64,000 bases of DNA from assembly GCF_014836535.1 (NCBI RefSeq), contig NZ_JACSQP010000004.1:309715-373714 (forward strand), read 5' to 3'. The stretch comes from Microbacterium pullorum. Lineage in GTDB: Bacteria > Actinomycetota > Actinomycetes > Actinomycetales > Microbacteriaceae. The notes beneath the pieces are model-generated. The model saw only the letters and a program-made list of their open reading frames with translations, was not told where the DNA came from and did not search any database. This document shows, one piece after another, positions 16,184 through 25,359 of this stretch. The first letter of the stretch is position 1, and every line of letters begins with the position of its first letter. The translations under genes and the position numbers were made by a program.

Positions 16184-17578
16184 CTAGAACGGTGCGGGTT
16201 CTGCGGCGGTGGTGAGGGCCATGAACTCGAGCACGCGGCGCGGGATGTCGAGGTAGACCCGTCCGGTGGGGCTGGTCCATTGGAGGATGCCGTCGGGTTT
16301 CTGCTCGACGCTCCACGCGGTGCCGTGTTTGACGGGGTGATGTCGGCCGGGACAGAGGTTGGCGAGATTGGTGACGTGGGTGGGTCCGCCGAATGCGGCG
16401 TCGACGGTGTGGTCGTCGTCGCAGTGCCGTGCGGGTCTTCGACAGCCGGGGAATCGGCAGTGCTCGTCGCGGGCGTCGAGGAATCGGCGCATCTGCACGC
16501 TGGGTCGGTAGGTGTCCACGTGCACGACGGCTCCGGTGGCGGGGGAGGTGAACAGGCGTTCCCAGATGTCGGCGGTGGCGGCGAGGCGTCGGGCGGTGTC
16601 GGGGTCGATGGGTCCGTAGCCGACGAGTTCGGCGGGTTCGGTGCTGTGGCCGGTGAGGGTGTCGGCGGGGATCGTGATCTGCACGTGCGCGGTGATCGCG
16701 CGGCCCTCGGGGATGCTGCCGGACGATACGGGTGCGGTGGCGTGTCCGGTGAGGAGCAGGTCGGTGAGAACGTCGGCGCGGACCTGATCGGTGGTGCGGC
16801 AGTCGGTCGCCACGATCTCGACGACGTCGAGGGCATCAGTCGTGTCGGTGTCGGTGTCCAGGGCAGAGCCGGCAGCGGCGGCCCGTGCGGCGCGCGCGGC
16901 CGCGACGATCTCGCGTGCGTGGGCGCTGAGTCGGTCTCTGATCGCGTATGCCAGTGGTGCGGGGAGGACGGCGGCGAGTTCGGCCATGCCGTCGTCGAGG
17001 TCCTGCACCCACACCCGCCGGCCCGCTGTCGCTTCGGCGTGGCGTTCCTCCAGCGGCACGGGGTCGAGTTTCTGGGCGAGCATCAGGATGATCGGCCGCG
17101 CCCGCCCCGGGGTCTCCCGTTCGGCGACGACCAGCGCGGCCTGCTCGAACCGGCACCGGGCGTCGGGGTCGGTGATGCGTGCGCCGGCATCGTGAATCAC
17201 CCGCACATGCGCCACGTCGATGCGCCCGTGCTCCAACGCGCGCACGGTCGCGGGGAACCCGTCGACCAGCACGGCGGCGTCCCGCATCCGCTGCTGCATG
17301 CCCCGATCCGACCGACGCAGCACCGCGGCGACTTCGGCGGCCATCCCCCGCCGGGGCATCTCCCGCTCCCGGCTCTCACTCGACGGGATGCGAGCCGTCT
17401 CCGCCGCCGCGAGAGCCTCCGCCCGCGCCAGCCACTGCAGTTCCTGCGCCTGCAGCGCCGCGATCGCCCGGCGGGTGTGCTCCACACCGGTGATCACCGC
17501 GCCGTGCGAGGCGGTCGCGATCGACCCCGCACCGCGCGACGGTGCGGCGACCGAGACGGTGATCGGGGAACTGTTCAT
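16184..17578 (-). CDS. DUF222/HNH endonuclease-domain protein (13E12 repeat family)
   Basis: A 464-residue protein with an N-terminal DUF222 region and a C-terminal HNH nuclease domain: CRFPGCRRPARHCDDDHTVD followed by GGPTHVTNLANLCPGRHH, containing the two Cys pairs and the catalytic His expected. These genes are multicopy in many Actinobacteria. Their role is unproven, with mobile or DNA-repair functions proposed. It is the only gene between 0 and 38 kb without an evident sugar link, and it separates the GH43 and PL26 units. ATG 17576-17578. Confidence 0.88.
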   Translation of the reverse strand: MNSSPITVSVAAPSRGAGSIATASHGAVITGVEHTRRAIAALQAQELQWLARAEALAAAETARIPSSESREREMPRRGMAAEVAAVLRRSDRGMQQRMRDAAVLVDGFPATVRALEHGRIDVAHVRVIHDAGARITDPDARCRFEQAALVVAERETPGRARPIILMLAQKLDPVPLEERHAEATAGRRVWVQDLDDGMAELAAVLPAPLAYAIRDRLSAHAREIVAAARAARAAAAGSALDTDTDTTDALDVVEIVATDCRTTDQVRADVLTDLLLTGHATAPVSSGSIPEGRAITAHVQITIPADTLTGHSTEPAELVGYGPIDPDTARRLAATADIWERLFTSPATGAVVHVDTYRPSVQMRRFLDARDEHCRFPGCRRPARHCDDDHTVDAAFGGPTHVTNLANLCPGRHHPVKHGTAWSVEQKPDGILQWTSPTGRVYLDIPRRVLEFMALTTAAEPAPF

Positions 17579-17767
17579 GCCCCAATTCTGTCGACCCCCC
17601 CCGACATCCCAGACAGGCAAACCCCAGGCCATCGTGGGATTGTGGAAAACTCACGAAAGGCCGGACTGGGGAGAAGGCGGCAACGCCCGAGCGGCCCGAG
17701 CGCCCGAGTGCCCGAGCCAGCGGCCCGACAGCCCGCCGCGCCGGCAGCCCCGCTCCTACCCCCGCCC
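17579..17767. other. Non-coding gap with repeated CCCGAG-type motifs
   Basis: The 189 nt between the HNH start and the PL26 stop contain several near-copies of a CCCGAG hexamer (about 17689-17720) in a GC-rich stretch. I see no gene. It probably holds the HNH promoter and the end of the pectin operon transcript. Confidence 0.4.
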
Positions 17768-20419
17768 CTACCCCCGCGGCAGCCGATCGCCGATGAGCGC
17801 CAGATTCTGGATCGCGGCGAGGCCGTACTGCGCGGCATCGTTGGTCGACACGCTCGGCACCTCGTCGACGGGGTTGAGCACGTGCGGCGCCTCGATCCGC
17901 TGCGCCGCGAAGTCGCGCCGGTGCACCAGCCACTCGCCCATGCCCTCGAAGGCTCGCCACGCCAGCTGCGCCAGCTCGTCGTCGTCGGCGTGGCGGGCGG
18001 CCCAGGCAGCCAGGCGACTGTGCGCCTGCTCCAGGTGGATGCCGCTCAGCGGTGCGCCCACGGCCTGTTCCTGTTCGGCGGGCGAGGCGAGGTACAGCCG
18101 GCAGTACTCGTGCCAGGCCTCGGCGAAGCCGGGCACATCGACGAGCGAGATCAGCTCGCTGCACACCTCGACCAGTCCGAACACGGCGCTCAGGTGCGAG
18201 ACCGACACGCGGTCGCGCGTGGTGTCGAACCGGCCGGTCTCGAGGTCGTACAGTGCCTCGCCGGTGAGGAATCCGCGCGGCATCGCGGCGATGTCGGCCA
18301 TGGTGCCCAGCAGTCGGTCGCGCGAGCGCTCGTTGCCGGTGCGCTCCCAATCGGCCAGCCAGGTCGCCGCCAGCGCGCCCCAGTCGGTGCCGAGTCCCAC
18401 GGCCAGCGCCGCCGGGTCGGGCCGGTAGGTCGCGGCATCCGTGCGCACCTTGCGGGTCGGGTCGGTGTCGAGGAAGCGCTCGTCGCTGTCGCGCAGCTCG
18501 GTCAGCAGGTCGCCGACGCGCTCATCGGCGGTGAGGTAGTGGAAGAACCGGCGGTACACGGGGCTGCTGATGCGCAGCTGCTTGGCGCTGCATCCCCAGT
18601 GCTGCACGTTGTGGCGCGAGCCCAGACCCTTCCAGCGGCCGAGGTGGTAGACATCGACCTCGCCGGTGTGGCGGGTCATGGCCTCGGCGAGGCGGAAGAC
18701 ATCGGCCCGGCCGGTGCGCAGGTAGGAGTACCAGAGCCACAGGTCGGGGGAGAGTTCGCTGTTGTCCCACGCGTAGCCGCCCACGTCGTACCGCCAGACG
18801 TGGCGGTCGAGGTCGTAGGCGTGCATGACGTCGCCGTAGTTCCAGAACCCGTACCAGCGGCGCTGGTCGATCTGCTCCAGGTAGTACGCCAGCAAGAAGT
18901 CGATGCTGTCCTCGATCTCGGCGCGCAGCGGCGTGCTGCGATCCACCGGCGCCCAGTCGCCGAACACGCCCACGGCGTGCAGATGCTCCGGCGTGGGCTG
19001 CAGCAGCGGTGGGGTCTGCAGCTGCGCGACATCGAGGGCGAGCTGTTCGATCGGCGGCGTCGCGTCGTACGCGAACAGCGTCACCTCGTGGGTGCGGGCG
19101 ACACCGTGGGCGTCACCGAACCCGGGCTCGTAGTCCTCGTAGGTGATCTCCAGCGCGTCGAGCTGGCTGGCGTAGTCGTCCTGGCCGAGCCCGTCGTGGT
19201 AGAACCGCATGTCCATCGGCGGTGCCTCGGGAGAGTGCAGCCAGGCCGTCACCGTGGCCCGCTCGCCGGCCAGGCCGCGCACATCGAGCTGGCCGGGGTG
19301 CGACTGCCAGAACGCGCGCACTCCCATGCCGAAGCCGCCCTCGGGATCGCTCACCGAGACGAAGCCCTCCGCGCGCGTGCCGGCGCCGGCATCGATCCAG
19401 GCGTGACCGGGCGCGGTGCGCTTGCGGATGCCGAACCCGTCGGCGCTCAGCTGGGTGAGGGTCACATCGTTCCACGCGGGGATGAGGTGCAGTCGCGTCG
19501 ACACCTGCGGGCTCCAGGTCTCCACCGCCGGCGTCGGGCGGCCCGCGACCTGCGCCGCGCGCACCTCGGCGCCCGGGTCGCGGCGCAGACCGGTGAGGCC
19601 GCGCACCGCCTCGGCGAAGAATCCGCCGTCAGCCCCGGCGATGCGCACGTGCCGGTCGTGCGGCTGCGCACGCAGCGGCACCTCGGCGCGCACGCCGAGT
19701 CCGGCGACGAAGTCGGTGGCGGCATCGCCGTTCCAGATCACGGTGTGCACCACCCGCACGCGCTCCGAGCCGGCGATCACCGCGAGGCGCACCGTGAACG
19801 GCAGCCACTCGCGCCCGCCGTCGACGGCGCGATGCACGCCCTCGACGCGCACCACTGCGCGCACCGGGCCGCGCTGCTCGACCGTCACGGCGGTGATCCG
19901 CGAGCGGAACGGATGCCGCGTTCCCGTGCTGCCGTCGTCGGCCACCTCGTGCTGCAGCAGGCTCACCAGGTGCGCGTTCTCGGCGACGACGACCGCGCCG
20001 CGCCGGAGCCGACGGAAGAGGGTGTCGACGGGCTCGGCGTCGCCGCCCCGGGGGAGGTCGAGCTCGAGGGCGAGCAGACCGTTGTCGATGACGACGGCAT
20101 CCGCACTCTCGGTCACGACGACCCGGTGCACCGGCTCGGTCGGCGCGGCCCCGTCGGCGACGATCTCGTAGTCGCCCGGCTGCTCGGTGGCGCCGAGGGC
20201 GGCGCCTGCCCACTTGAGCGACCCGTCGGGCCAGGTCGCCAGCGACCAGAACTGCGCGGGAACGGCGTCACCGCCCACCCGGCGCAGCCGCAGCTCGTCG
20301 GGCGAGGCCACCGTGCCACGGGGGAGGGGCGCTCCCCACACGGTGCCGCCGGGCAGGTGCGCGGGCGCGGTGTCGTCGAGCCAGCGCAGCGGAACGGTGA
20401 GGGTGGGGGAGCCGGTCAC
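17768..20419 (-). CDS. Exo-rhamnogalacturonan lyase family protein (PL26, YetA/PcRGLX-like)
   Basis: An 883-residue protein resembling PL26 exo-lyases and B. subtilis YetA: an N-terminal RIFT-barrel-like part (TLTVPLRWLDD to about residue 100), a middle beta-rich part and a C-terminal helical barrel (about 480-880) with RRWYGFWNYGDVMHAYD, WDNSELSPDLWLWYSYLRTG and HNVQHWGCSAKQLRIS, motifs rich in aromatic and acidic residues as in family catalytic clefts. PL26 enzymes cleave the unsaturated end of rhamnogalacturonan-I chains. No signal peptide. The GTG start overlaps the YesU-like gene stop (GTGA). Last gene of the yesL-sbp-lplB-lplC-yesU operon, which supports rhamnogalacturonan breakdown. 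Confidence 0.82.
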   Translation of the reverse strand: MTGSPTLTVPLRWLDDTAPAHLPGGTVWGAPLPRGTVASPDELRLRRVGGDAVPAQFWSLATWPDGSLKWAGAALGATEQPGDYEIVADGAAPTEPVHRVVVTESADAVVIDNGLLALELDLPRGGDAEPVDTLFRRLRRGAVVVAENAHLVSLLQHEVADDGSTGTRHPFRSRITAVTVEQRGPVRAVVRVEGVHRAVDGGREWLPFTVRLAVIAGSERVRVVHTVIWNGDAATDFVAGLGVRAEVPLRAQPHDRHVRIAGADGGFFAEAVRGLTGLRRDPGAEVRAAQVAGRPTPAVETWSPQVSTRLHLIPAWNDVTLTQLSADGFGIRKRTAPGHAWIDAGAGTRAEGFVSVSDPEGGFGMGVRAFWQSHPGQLDVRGLAGERATVTAWLHSPEAPPMDMRFYHDGLGQDDYASQLDALEITYEDYEPGFGDAHGVARTHEVTLFAYDATPPIEQLALDVAQLQTPPLLQPTPEHLHAVGVFGDWAPVDRSTPLRAEIEDSIDFLLAYYLEQIDQRRWYGFWNYGDVMHAYDLDRHVWRYDVGGYAWDNSELSPDLWLWYSYLRTGRADVFRLAEAMTRHTGEVDVYHLGRWKGLGSRHNVQHWGCSAKQLRISSPVYRRFFHYLTADERVGDLLTELRDSDERFLDTDPTRKVRTDAATYRPDPAALAVGLGTDWGALAATWLADWERTGNERSRDRLLGTMADIAAMPRGFLTGEALYDLETGRFDTTRDRVSVSHLSAVFGLVEVCSELISLVDVPGFAEAWHEYCRLYLASPAEQEQAVGAPLSGIHLEQAHSRLAAWAARHADDDELAQLAWRAFEGMGEWLVHRRDFAAQRIEAPHVLNPVDEVPSVSTNDAAQYGLAAIQNLALIGDRLPRG

Positions 20420-21066
20420 AGCGAATGAACCTCCAGGTTGCGGTAGCAGGCCACGAGCGGCGACATCTGGCGGAAGCCGATGCGCCCGTCCCGCACCCGT
20501 GGGCCGGTGGACTCGTCGTCGGTCCACGCGAACAGCGGCAGACCGTCGATCGAGAAGGCGACGTCGGCGCCGTCCTTCACGACCTCGATGCGGTAGAACG
20601 CGCCCCGGGCGTCGACCACGGGCGGCAGCGGATCGGCGCCCTGCGCGACGAGGTGGAACCCGGGCGACTTGCGCAGGTTGCAGGTGTGGAACGCGCGCTC
20701 GTCCTCCCAGCGCCGCCGGAAGTACGACACGTGGAGCGTGCGGATGTCGCCGGAGTGGTACTGCGGGTAGACGCCCGAGCGGGGTGCCAGCGCGTCGTCG
20801 AAGATGCCACCGCCCGCCGCGCCCGCCGCACCGAAGAACAGCATCGCAAGGCCCGGCTCCTCCCGCGGGGAGAAGTCCCAGCTCACCCGGATGCGGTCCC
20901 CGAACACCTCGGGGCACCACAGCGTCCAGTGGTCGTCGCGGCCGCCCGCCGACGACAGCAGCACGCCGTCGGCATCCGGTGTGACCGCCACGGGTCCTTC
21001 GCGGACCCAGTCATCGAGGTCGGCGGGGCGCGTCAGGGCGTTGCGGTAGAGAAGTTCGCCACTCAT
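20416..21066 (-). CDS. YesU-like DUF1961 family protein
   Basis: A 216-residue protein similar to the DUF1961 family (B. subtilis YesU of the rhamnogalacturonan locus). Recognisable stretches are LYRNALTRPADLDDW at the N-terminus, GVYPQYHSGDIRTLHVSYFRR in the middle and GRIGFRQMSPLVACYRNLEV at the end. A concanavalin-like beta-sandwich is expected. Enzymatic role unproven; perhaps a lyase or carbohydrate-binding partner. Coupled on both sides (ATGA with the permease, GTGA with the PL26 gene). Confidence 0.8.
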   Translation of the reverse strand: MSGELLYRNALTRPADLDDWVREGPVAVTPDADGVLLSSAGGRDDHWTLWCPEVFGDRIRVSWDFSPREEPGLAMLFFGAAGAAGGGIFDDALAPRSGVYPQYHSGDIRTLHVSYFRRRWEDERAFHTCNLRKSPGFHLVAQGADPLPPVVDARGAFYRIEVVKDGADVAFSIDGLPLFAWTDDESTGPRVRDGRIGFRQMSPLVACYRNLEVHSL

Positions 21067-21944
21067 CCCTTGACCGAGCCGATCAGCATGCCCTTGGCGA
21101 AGTGCTTCTGCAGGAACGGGTAGAACAGCAGGATCGGCAGGGTCGCCACGACGATCACGGCGAACTTGATCCCCTGCGCGGGCGGCATCTGGCTCGGGTC
21201 GGCCTCGACGATCGACAGGTCGGTGGCGACCGTCACCTGACGCAGGAACATCTGCAGCGTCCACATCGAGTTGTCGTTGAGGTACAGCAGCGGCGACATG
21301 AAGTCGTTCCAGATGCCGACCGCGTAGAACAGCGCGAACGTCGCGAGCACGGGCTTGGACAACGGCAGGATGACGCGCCACAGCGTCTGCATCTCGTTGG
21401 CGCCGTCGATCTTCGCCGACTCCTCGAGCTCTGCGGGCAGCTGCTGGAAGAAGTTCTTGATGATGATGAGGCTGAACGGGTTGATCGCGGCGGGGAGGAT
21501 CAGCGCCCAGTACGTGTCGAGCAGCCCGAGGTCCCTCACCATGAGGAACGTCGGGATCATGCCGCCCGAGAACACCATCGTGAACACCACGAGTGAGAGG
21601 ATCAGCCGGCGTCCGGGGAGGTTGCCCTTGGACAGCGGATAGGCCATGGATGCCGTCAGCACCAGCTGCACGACGGTGCCGACCGCCGTGACGGCGATGG
21701 TCGTGATCATCGCCCGCACGAACGCGGGGCTCGTGAGGATCGACTCGTAGGCGCGCAGGCTGAACGTCTCGGGCCAGAGGAAGAACGACCGCGTGGCCAG
21801 TTCGGACTCGGTCGCGAACGAGCCGGCCGTCACGTAGATGAACGGCAGGATCGCCACGGCGCCGAGGACCACCAGCAGGGCGACGTTGAAGACGTCGAAC
21901 ACACGGCCCGCCGGGGTGTTGAAGCGGTACTTCTCGCGTGCCAT
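21063..21944 (-). CDS. Sugar ABC transporter permease, LplC/YtcP type
   Basis: A 293-residue inner-membrane permease with six predicted helices and the permease EAA loop EESAKIDGANEMQTLWRVIL, which docks the ATPase. It belongs to the CUT1 subgroup that imports pectin-derived oligosaccharides (YtcP/LplC). It ends in GMLIGSVKG, typical of the group. The start overlaps the stop of the partner permease by 1 nt. No ATPase gene lies nearby, so a shared ATPase elsewhere is likely. Confidence 0.93.
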   Translation of the reverse strand: MAREKYRFNTPAGRVFDVFNVALLVVLGAVAILPFIYVTAGSFATESELATRSFFLWPETFSLRAYESILTSPAFVRAMITTIAVTAVGTVVQLVLTASMAYPLSKGNLPGRRLILSLVVFTMVFSGGMIPTFLMVRDLGLLDTYWALILPAAINPFSLIIIKNFFQQLPAELEESAKIDGANEMQTLWRVILPLSKPVLATFALFYAVGIWNDFMSPLLYLNDNSMWTLQMFLRQVTVATDLSIVEADPSQMPPAQGIKFAVIVVATLPILLFYPFLQKHFAKGMLIGSVKG

Positions 21945-22912
21945 CAGAAGATCCCCGTCTGGTTGAAGCGGCGGGCCAGCCAGTTGGCGCCGAAGATCAG
22001 CACCACCCCGACGATCGCCTTGAACAGGCCGACCGCCGTGCTGTAGCTGTAGCTGCCCTGGGTGATGCCCATGAAGTAGACGTAGGTGTCGAACACATCG
22101 GCCACCTGACGGTTGAGCGAGTTGGTCATGAGGTAGATCTGCTCGAATCCGGTGTTGAGCACCTGCCCCATCTGCAGCACGAGCATGACCACCACGGTCG
22201 GCATGATCGACGGCAGCGTGATGTGCCACACCCGCTGGAACCGTCCCGCGCCGTCGATGATGGCGGCCTCGTACTGCTCCTGGTCGACGCTCGCCAGCGC
22301 GGCGAGGAAGATGATCGTGCCCCAGCCGGTGTTCTTCCAGATGTCCTGCAGCACGATGATCGGCCGGAACCAGGCGGGGTCGGTGAGGAAGTTGATGTCG
22401 GTGCCGAGCACCGTGTTGATCACCTGGAACAGCGGACCGACGTCGAGGGCGAACAGCAGGTAGGTCAGCGACGCCACCACCGTCCACGACAGGAAGTGCG
22501 GGATGTAGACGAGGGTCTGCACCGATCGCTTCAGCAGGTTGATGCGCAGCTCGTTCAGCAGCAGCGCCATCACGATCGTCAGCGGGAACGCGATCACGAG
22601 GCTCAGCAGCGCAAGGATCAGCGTGTTGGCCAGCAGCCGCGGGAAGTCGGGGCTGGCGAAGAAGTCCTCGAAGTGAGCGAACCCGACCCACGGGCTGTCC
22701 TGGATGCCGAGGAACGGCACGTAGTCCTTGAACGCGATGATCGCGCCGTACATCGGGCCGTAGCGGAACGTCGCGAAGTAGATGATGCCGGGCAGCAGCA
22801 GCAGATACAGCCACTTGAACTGGGTGAAGTGCACGCGTGCGCCGACCCGCCGCTTGCGCGGCGGCACCACCAGCGCTTCGGTGGCGGCGACCGTCCTGTC
22901 GAGAACAACCAT
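21944..22912 (-). CDS. Sugar ABC transporter permease, LplB type
   Basis: A 322-residue CUT1 permease with six helices. FTQFKWLYLLLLPGIIYF begins the first helix, and the EAA loop is YEAAIIDGAGRFQRVWHITL. Its partner is the LplC-like permease. The ATG at 22910-22912 is preceded by a run of ten C on the coding strand that separates an AGGA ribosome site from the start codon. Slippage in this tract would alter the spacing and translation level. Confidence 0.93.
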   Translation of the reverse strand: MVVLDRTVAATEALVVPPRKRRVGARVHFTQFKWLYLLLLPGIIYFATFRYGPMYGAIIAFKDYVPFLGIQDSPWVGFAHFEDFFASPDFPRLLANTLILALLSLVIAFPLTIVMALLLNELRINLLKRSVQTLVYIPHFLSWTVVASLTYLLFALDVGPLFQVINTVLGTDINFLTDPAWFRPIIVLQDIWKNTGWGTIIFLAALASVDQEQYEAAIIDGAGRFQRVWHITLPSIMPTVVVMLVLQMGQVLNTGFEQIYLMTNSLNRQVADVFDTYVYFMGITQGSYSYSTAVGLFKAIVGVVLIFGANWLARRFNQTGIF

Positions 22913-22922
22913 GGGGGGGGGG
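22913..22922 (-). repeat. Homopolymer C10 between ribosome site and start codon of lplB
   Basis: Ten consecutive G on the plus strand (C on the coding strand) lie exactly between AGGA and the ATG of the LplB-type permease. Such a run is prone to length change, either in nature or as a sequencing artefact. Confidence 0.85.
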
Positions 22923-22934
22923 TCCTGTCTGAAG

Positions 22935-22964
22935 GAGGGGCGGATGCCGTGGCATCCGCCCCTC
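22935..22964 (-). repeat. Intercistronic hairpin after the solute-binding protein gene
   Basis: Perfect 14-nt inverted repeats (22935-22948 and 22951-22964) separated by GT form a strong stem 6 nt after the solute-binding protein stop. There is no T run, so transcript protection or partial attenuation is more likely than full termination, which would keep binding-protein mRNA in excess over permease mRNA. Confidence 0.75.
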
Positions 22965-22970
22965 TCGGCG

Positions 22971-24500
22971 TCAGCCGGCCTGGGCGGCCAGTTCGTTGAT
23001 CTCGGCGGTGACGGTGTCGCCGCCGCTGGTGCGCCACAGCTCGATCGCGGCGATGAGTCCGTTGCGGTCGATCTGGCCGGCGATGTACTGGATGCGGGCA
23101 TCCGACACGATCGTGTCCAGCTGTGCGCCCTTGGCGATGTAGGTCTCCGAGACGAAGGCCGCGGCCGGGTCATAGGTCGCCGACTCGAGGTCGGAGGCTT
23201 CGATGGCCTTGCGCTTGTCGTACATCTCCTGCTCGTAATCGGTGCTCTGCTTGGGCAGGTAGCCCTGGAAGCCGGTGACGTTCATCCCCAGCTGCGAGTA
23301 GCTGAGCACCGCGTCCTTCAGCGTCTGCGGGGCGTCGGCGACGGGAACGGCGAGGTCGCCTTCGAGCGTGTACGTGGTCCCCTCGATGCCGTGGTTGAGC
23401 AGCGGCCCGGCCTCGGCGGAGTTGAGCTTGTCGAGGACCTCGAGCACGGCACGCAGCTGCTCCTCGGTGCGCACCTTCGACTTGGGGATCGCCAGGAACC
23501 CGCTGTAGCCGGTGGTCGGGTGGGCGTACAGCTCTCCGTCGGGGCCGACGAGGTTGCCGCTGACGTCGACGTAGTCGGCGAAGTCGTCGGGGTTGGACTC
23601 CTTCAGCAGGTTGATCAGCACGCCGGCGCGCGAGTGCACGTCGATGATGATGCCGCCCTTGCCGTTGAGGAACGGCTCGTTCCAGTTCGCCGAATCGAAC
23701 GTGGCGTAGTCGGGGTTGACCAGGCCCTCGTCGACCAGGCGCTTCTCATACTCGACGGCCTCGAGCCATTCGTCGGTCGTGAAGCTCGGCACGAGCTCAC
23801 CGTCGCGCTCGGTCCAGCGGTTGCCGGCACCGTGCCACGTCTCGATGACGTCGTACGGGCTGTTGCTGCCGATGGCGCCGGGCCACTTGGGGATGATGAG
23901 GCCGTAGGTGTCGTCGACACCGTTGCCGTCGGGGTCCTGCTCGGTGAACGCCTTCGCGACGTTGTAGAGGTCGTCGGTGGTGGTCGGCGTCTCCAGGCCC
24001 ACAGCGGCGAGCCAGTCCTTGCGCACGATGACGGCGGCACGCATCACGTCGCGCGAGCGGAAGATGCCGTACACGGTCCCGTTGACGCTCGAGGCCTGCT
24101 GCACCTCGGGCATGGTGGTGTCGAGGTTCGGGTAGTCGGGGAGGTAATCGGTGAGATCCCAGAACGCACCGGCCTCGGCGTTGCGCACGAACCCGGGGTC
24201 CTTGCCCTGGATGACCATGACGTGAGGGATGTCGTCGCCGGCGAGGGTGATGTTCGTCTTGTCGCCGTAGGAAGAGTTCGGCACCCAGTTGATGTCGAGG
24301 TCGACCCCGGCGATCTCCTCGATCGCCTGCTCGATCTCGTTGTCGGCGGTGGGGGCGTTCGTCACGAGGTAGGGCGCCATGATCGACAGGCTCTCGAGCT
24401 CGGCGGATTCGGGCGCGTCCCCGCCGCCGGTGCATCCGGCGAGGGTGATCGCGCCGACGGCGACGAGGGCGACGCCGGCGATTCGTTTGCTGTGGTTCAT
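22971..24500 (-). CDS. Extracellular solute-binding lipoprotein, LplA/YtcQ type
   Basis: A 509-residue sugar-binding protein. A positively charged N-terminus (MNHSKR), a hydrophobic stretch and the lipobox TLAGC (Cys 22) indicate a membrane-anchored lipoprotein. The length and internal segments (DPDGNGVDDTYGL, GKGGIIIDVHSRAGVL) resemble the large YtcQ/LplA-like receptors for pectin oligosaccharides. AAGGAG lies 10 nt before the ATG. It is the receptor for the LplB/LplC permeases downstream and follows the YesL gene. Confidence 0.92.
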   Translation of the reverse strand: MNHSKRIAGVALVAVGAITLAGCTGGGDAPESAELESLSIMAPYLVTNAPTADNEIEQAIEEIAGVDLDINWVPNSSYGDKTNITLAGDDIPHVMVIQGKDPGFVRNAEAGAFWDLTDYLPDYPNLDTTMPEVQQASSVNGTVYGIFRSRDVMRAAVIVRKDWLAAVGLETPTTTDDLYNVAKAFTEQDPDGNGVDDTYGLIIPKWPGAIGSNSPYDVIETWHGAGNRWTERDGELVPSFTTDEWLEAVEYEKRLVDEGLVNPDYATFDSANWNEPFLNGKGGIIIDVHSRAGVLINLLKESNPDDFADYVDVSGNLVGPDGELYAHPTTGYSGFLAIPKSKVRTEEQLRAVLEVLDKLNSAEAGPLLNHGIEGTTYTLEGDLAVPVADAPQTLKDAVLSYSQLGMNVTGFQGYLPKQSTDYEQEMYDKRKAIEASDLESATYDPAAAFVSETYIAKGAQLDTIVSDARIQYIAGQIDRNGLIAAIELWRTSGGDTVTAEINELAAQAG

Positions 24501-24559
24501 GGGGATGAACTCCTTCGTTCTGGTGGGGGTCTGCGGCGCGCCGATGCGGCGGGCCGGAG

Positions 24560-25198
24560 TCAGGGGGCGGGAGACGCGACGAGGCGGTCGTTCGCGGTGA
24601 ACAGCCCGATCGCGAGAGCGGTGCTGATGGTGAGCCATGCGCCCACCGACACGAAGGGGACGAGGCCCGGGATGAGGGCGCTGATGCCGATGACCCCGGC
24701 CGCAGCGACCGCCAGCAGCAGGACCGGTGCGGCGTTGCGCAGCATCCACCGCGACGCGGTGGGGAGGTAGGCGCGCAGTGGCAGGTCGTAATGCGTGTAC
24801 AGCGGTGTCACGACGGCTGTCACCAGGAACGCCAGCACTGCGGCCACACACAGTGCGACTCCCGATGCAGTTCCCAAGGTGCCGCCCGAGGCGGAACCGG
24901 CGACCTGCAGCGTCAGCAGCGCCGTCACCGCCAGCGGTGGCCCGACCACGGCGTTGGCACGCCAGAACTCGTCGCGCCACGTGCCGGCGAAGGTGCGGAT
25001 GACGGGGAAGGCCTCACCGCGCAGGCGTCGGCGGGTGAGGGCGGTGGCCGTCACGACGGCCGGTGCGGTCCCGAGCACGATGCCGCCGGCGAGTGCGGAC
25101 GCGATGACCAGCGCATTGACGGTCATGGTCCACATCACCCAGTCGCAGGCAGCGTGGACACGCAGTGCCCATGTGCCGGCAGGGATGGGTGTGGTCAT
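24560..25198 (-). CDS. YesL-like DUF624 membrane protein
   Basis: A 212-residue protein with about five hydrophobic helices, resembling the DUF624 family (YesL) that accompanies LplA/B/C-type transporters. Visible parts: an N-terminal helix after WALRVHAACDWVMWTMTVN, then a TALTRRRLRGE cytoplasmic loop and further helices. Function is unknown, probably a transporter accessory. First gene of the operon, with GGAG before the ATG and an operator directly downstream of the -10 box. Confidence 0.82.
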   Translation of the reverse strand: MTTPIPAGTWALRVHAACDWVMWTMTVNALVIASALAGGIVLGTAPAVVTATALTRRRLRGEAFPVIRTFAGTWRDEFWRANAVVGPPLAVTALLTLQVAGSASGGTLGTASGVALCVAAVLAFLVTAVVTPLYTHYDLPLRAYLPTASRWMLRNAAPVLLLAVAAAGVIGISALIPGLVPFVSVGAWLTISTALAIGLFTANDRLVASPAP

Positions 25199-25223
25199 GG
25201 GAATCTCCGTCGATCACCAGCTT

Positions 25224-25247
25224 GGAATACGCTTTCCGGGGAGCGTA
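25224..25247 (-). promoter_or_regulatory. -10 box and operator of the yesL-PL26 operon
   Basis: On the minus strand TACGCT (25242-25247) precedes GGAAAGCGTATTCC (25224-25237), placing the operator across or just after the transcription start. Confidence 0.68.
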
Positions 25248-25359
25248 GCGGGCCGAAGTGAAACGTGTCAAACGAAGCGCTCGGCCCGACCGGGGTGCAC
25301 CGAGCCCGTACGATGGGAGGCCCCTGTGAGCGGTTACAGGCGCGAGGGGCGACCCGCCC

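Noticed and set aside
16088-20428. 1446-codon plus-strand open frame
   Set aside because: It runs opposite the HNH and PL26 genes, has low-complexity composition and no motifs. Long antisense frames are expected at this GC content.
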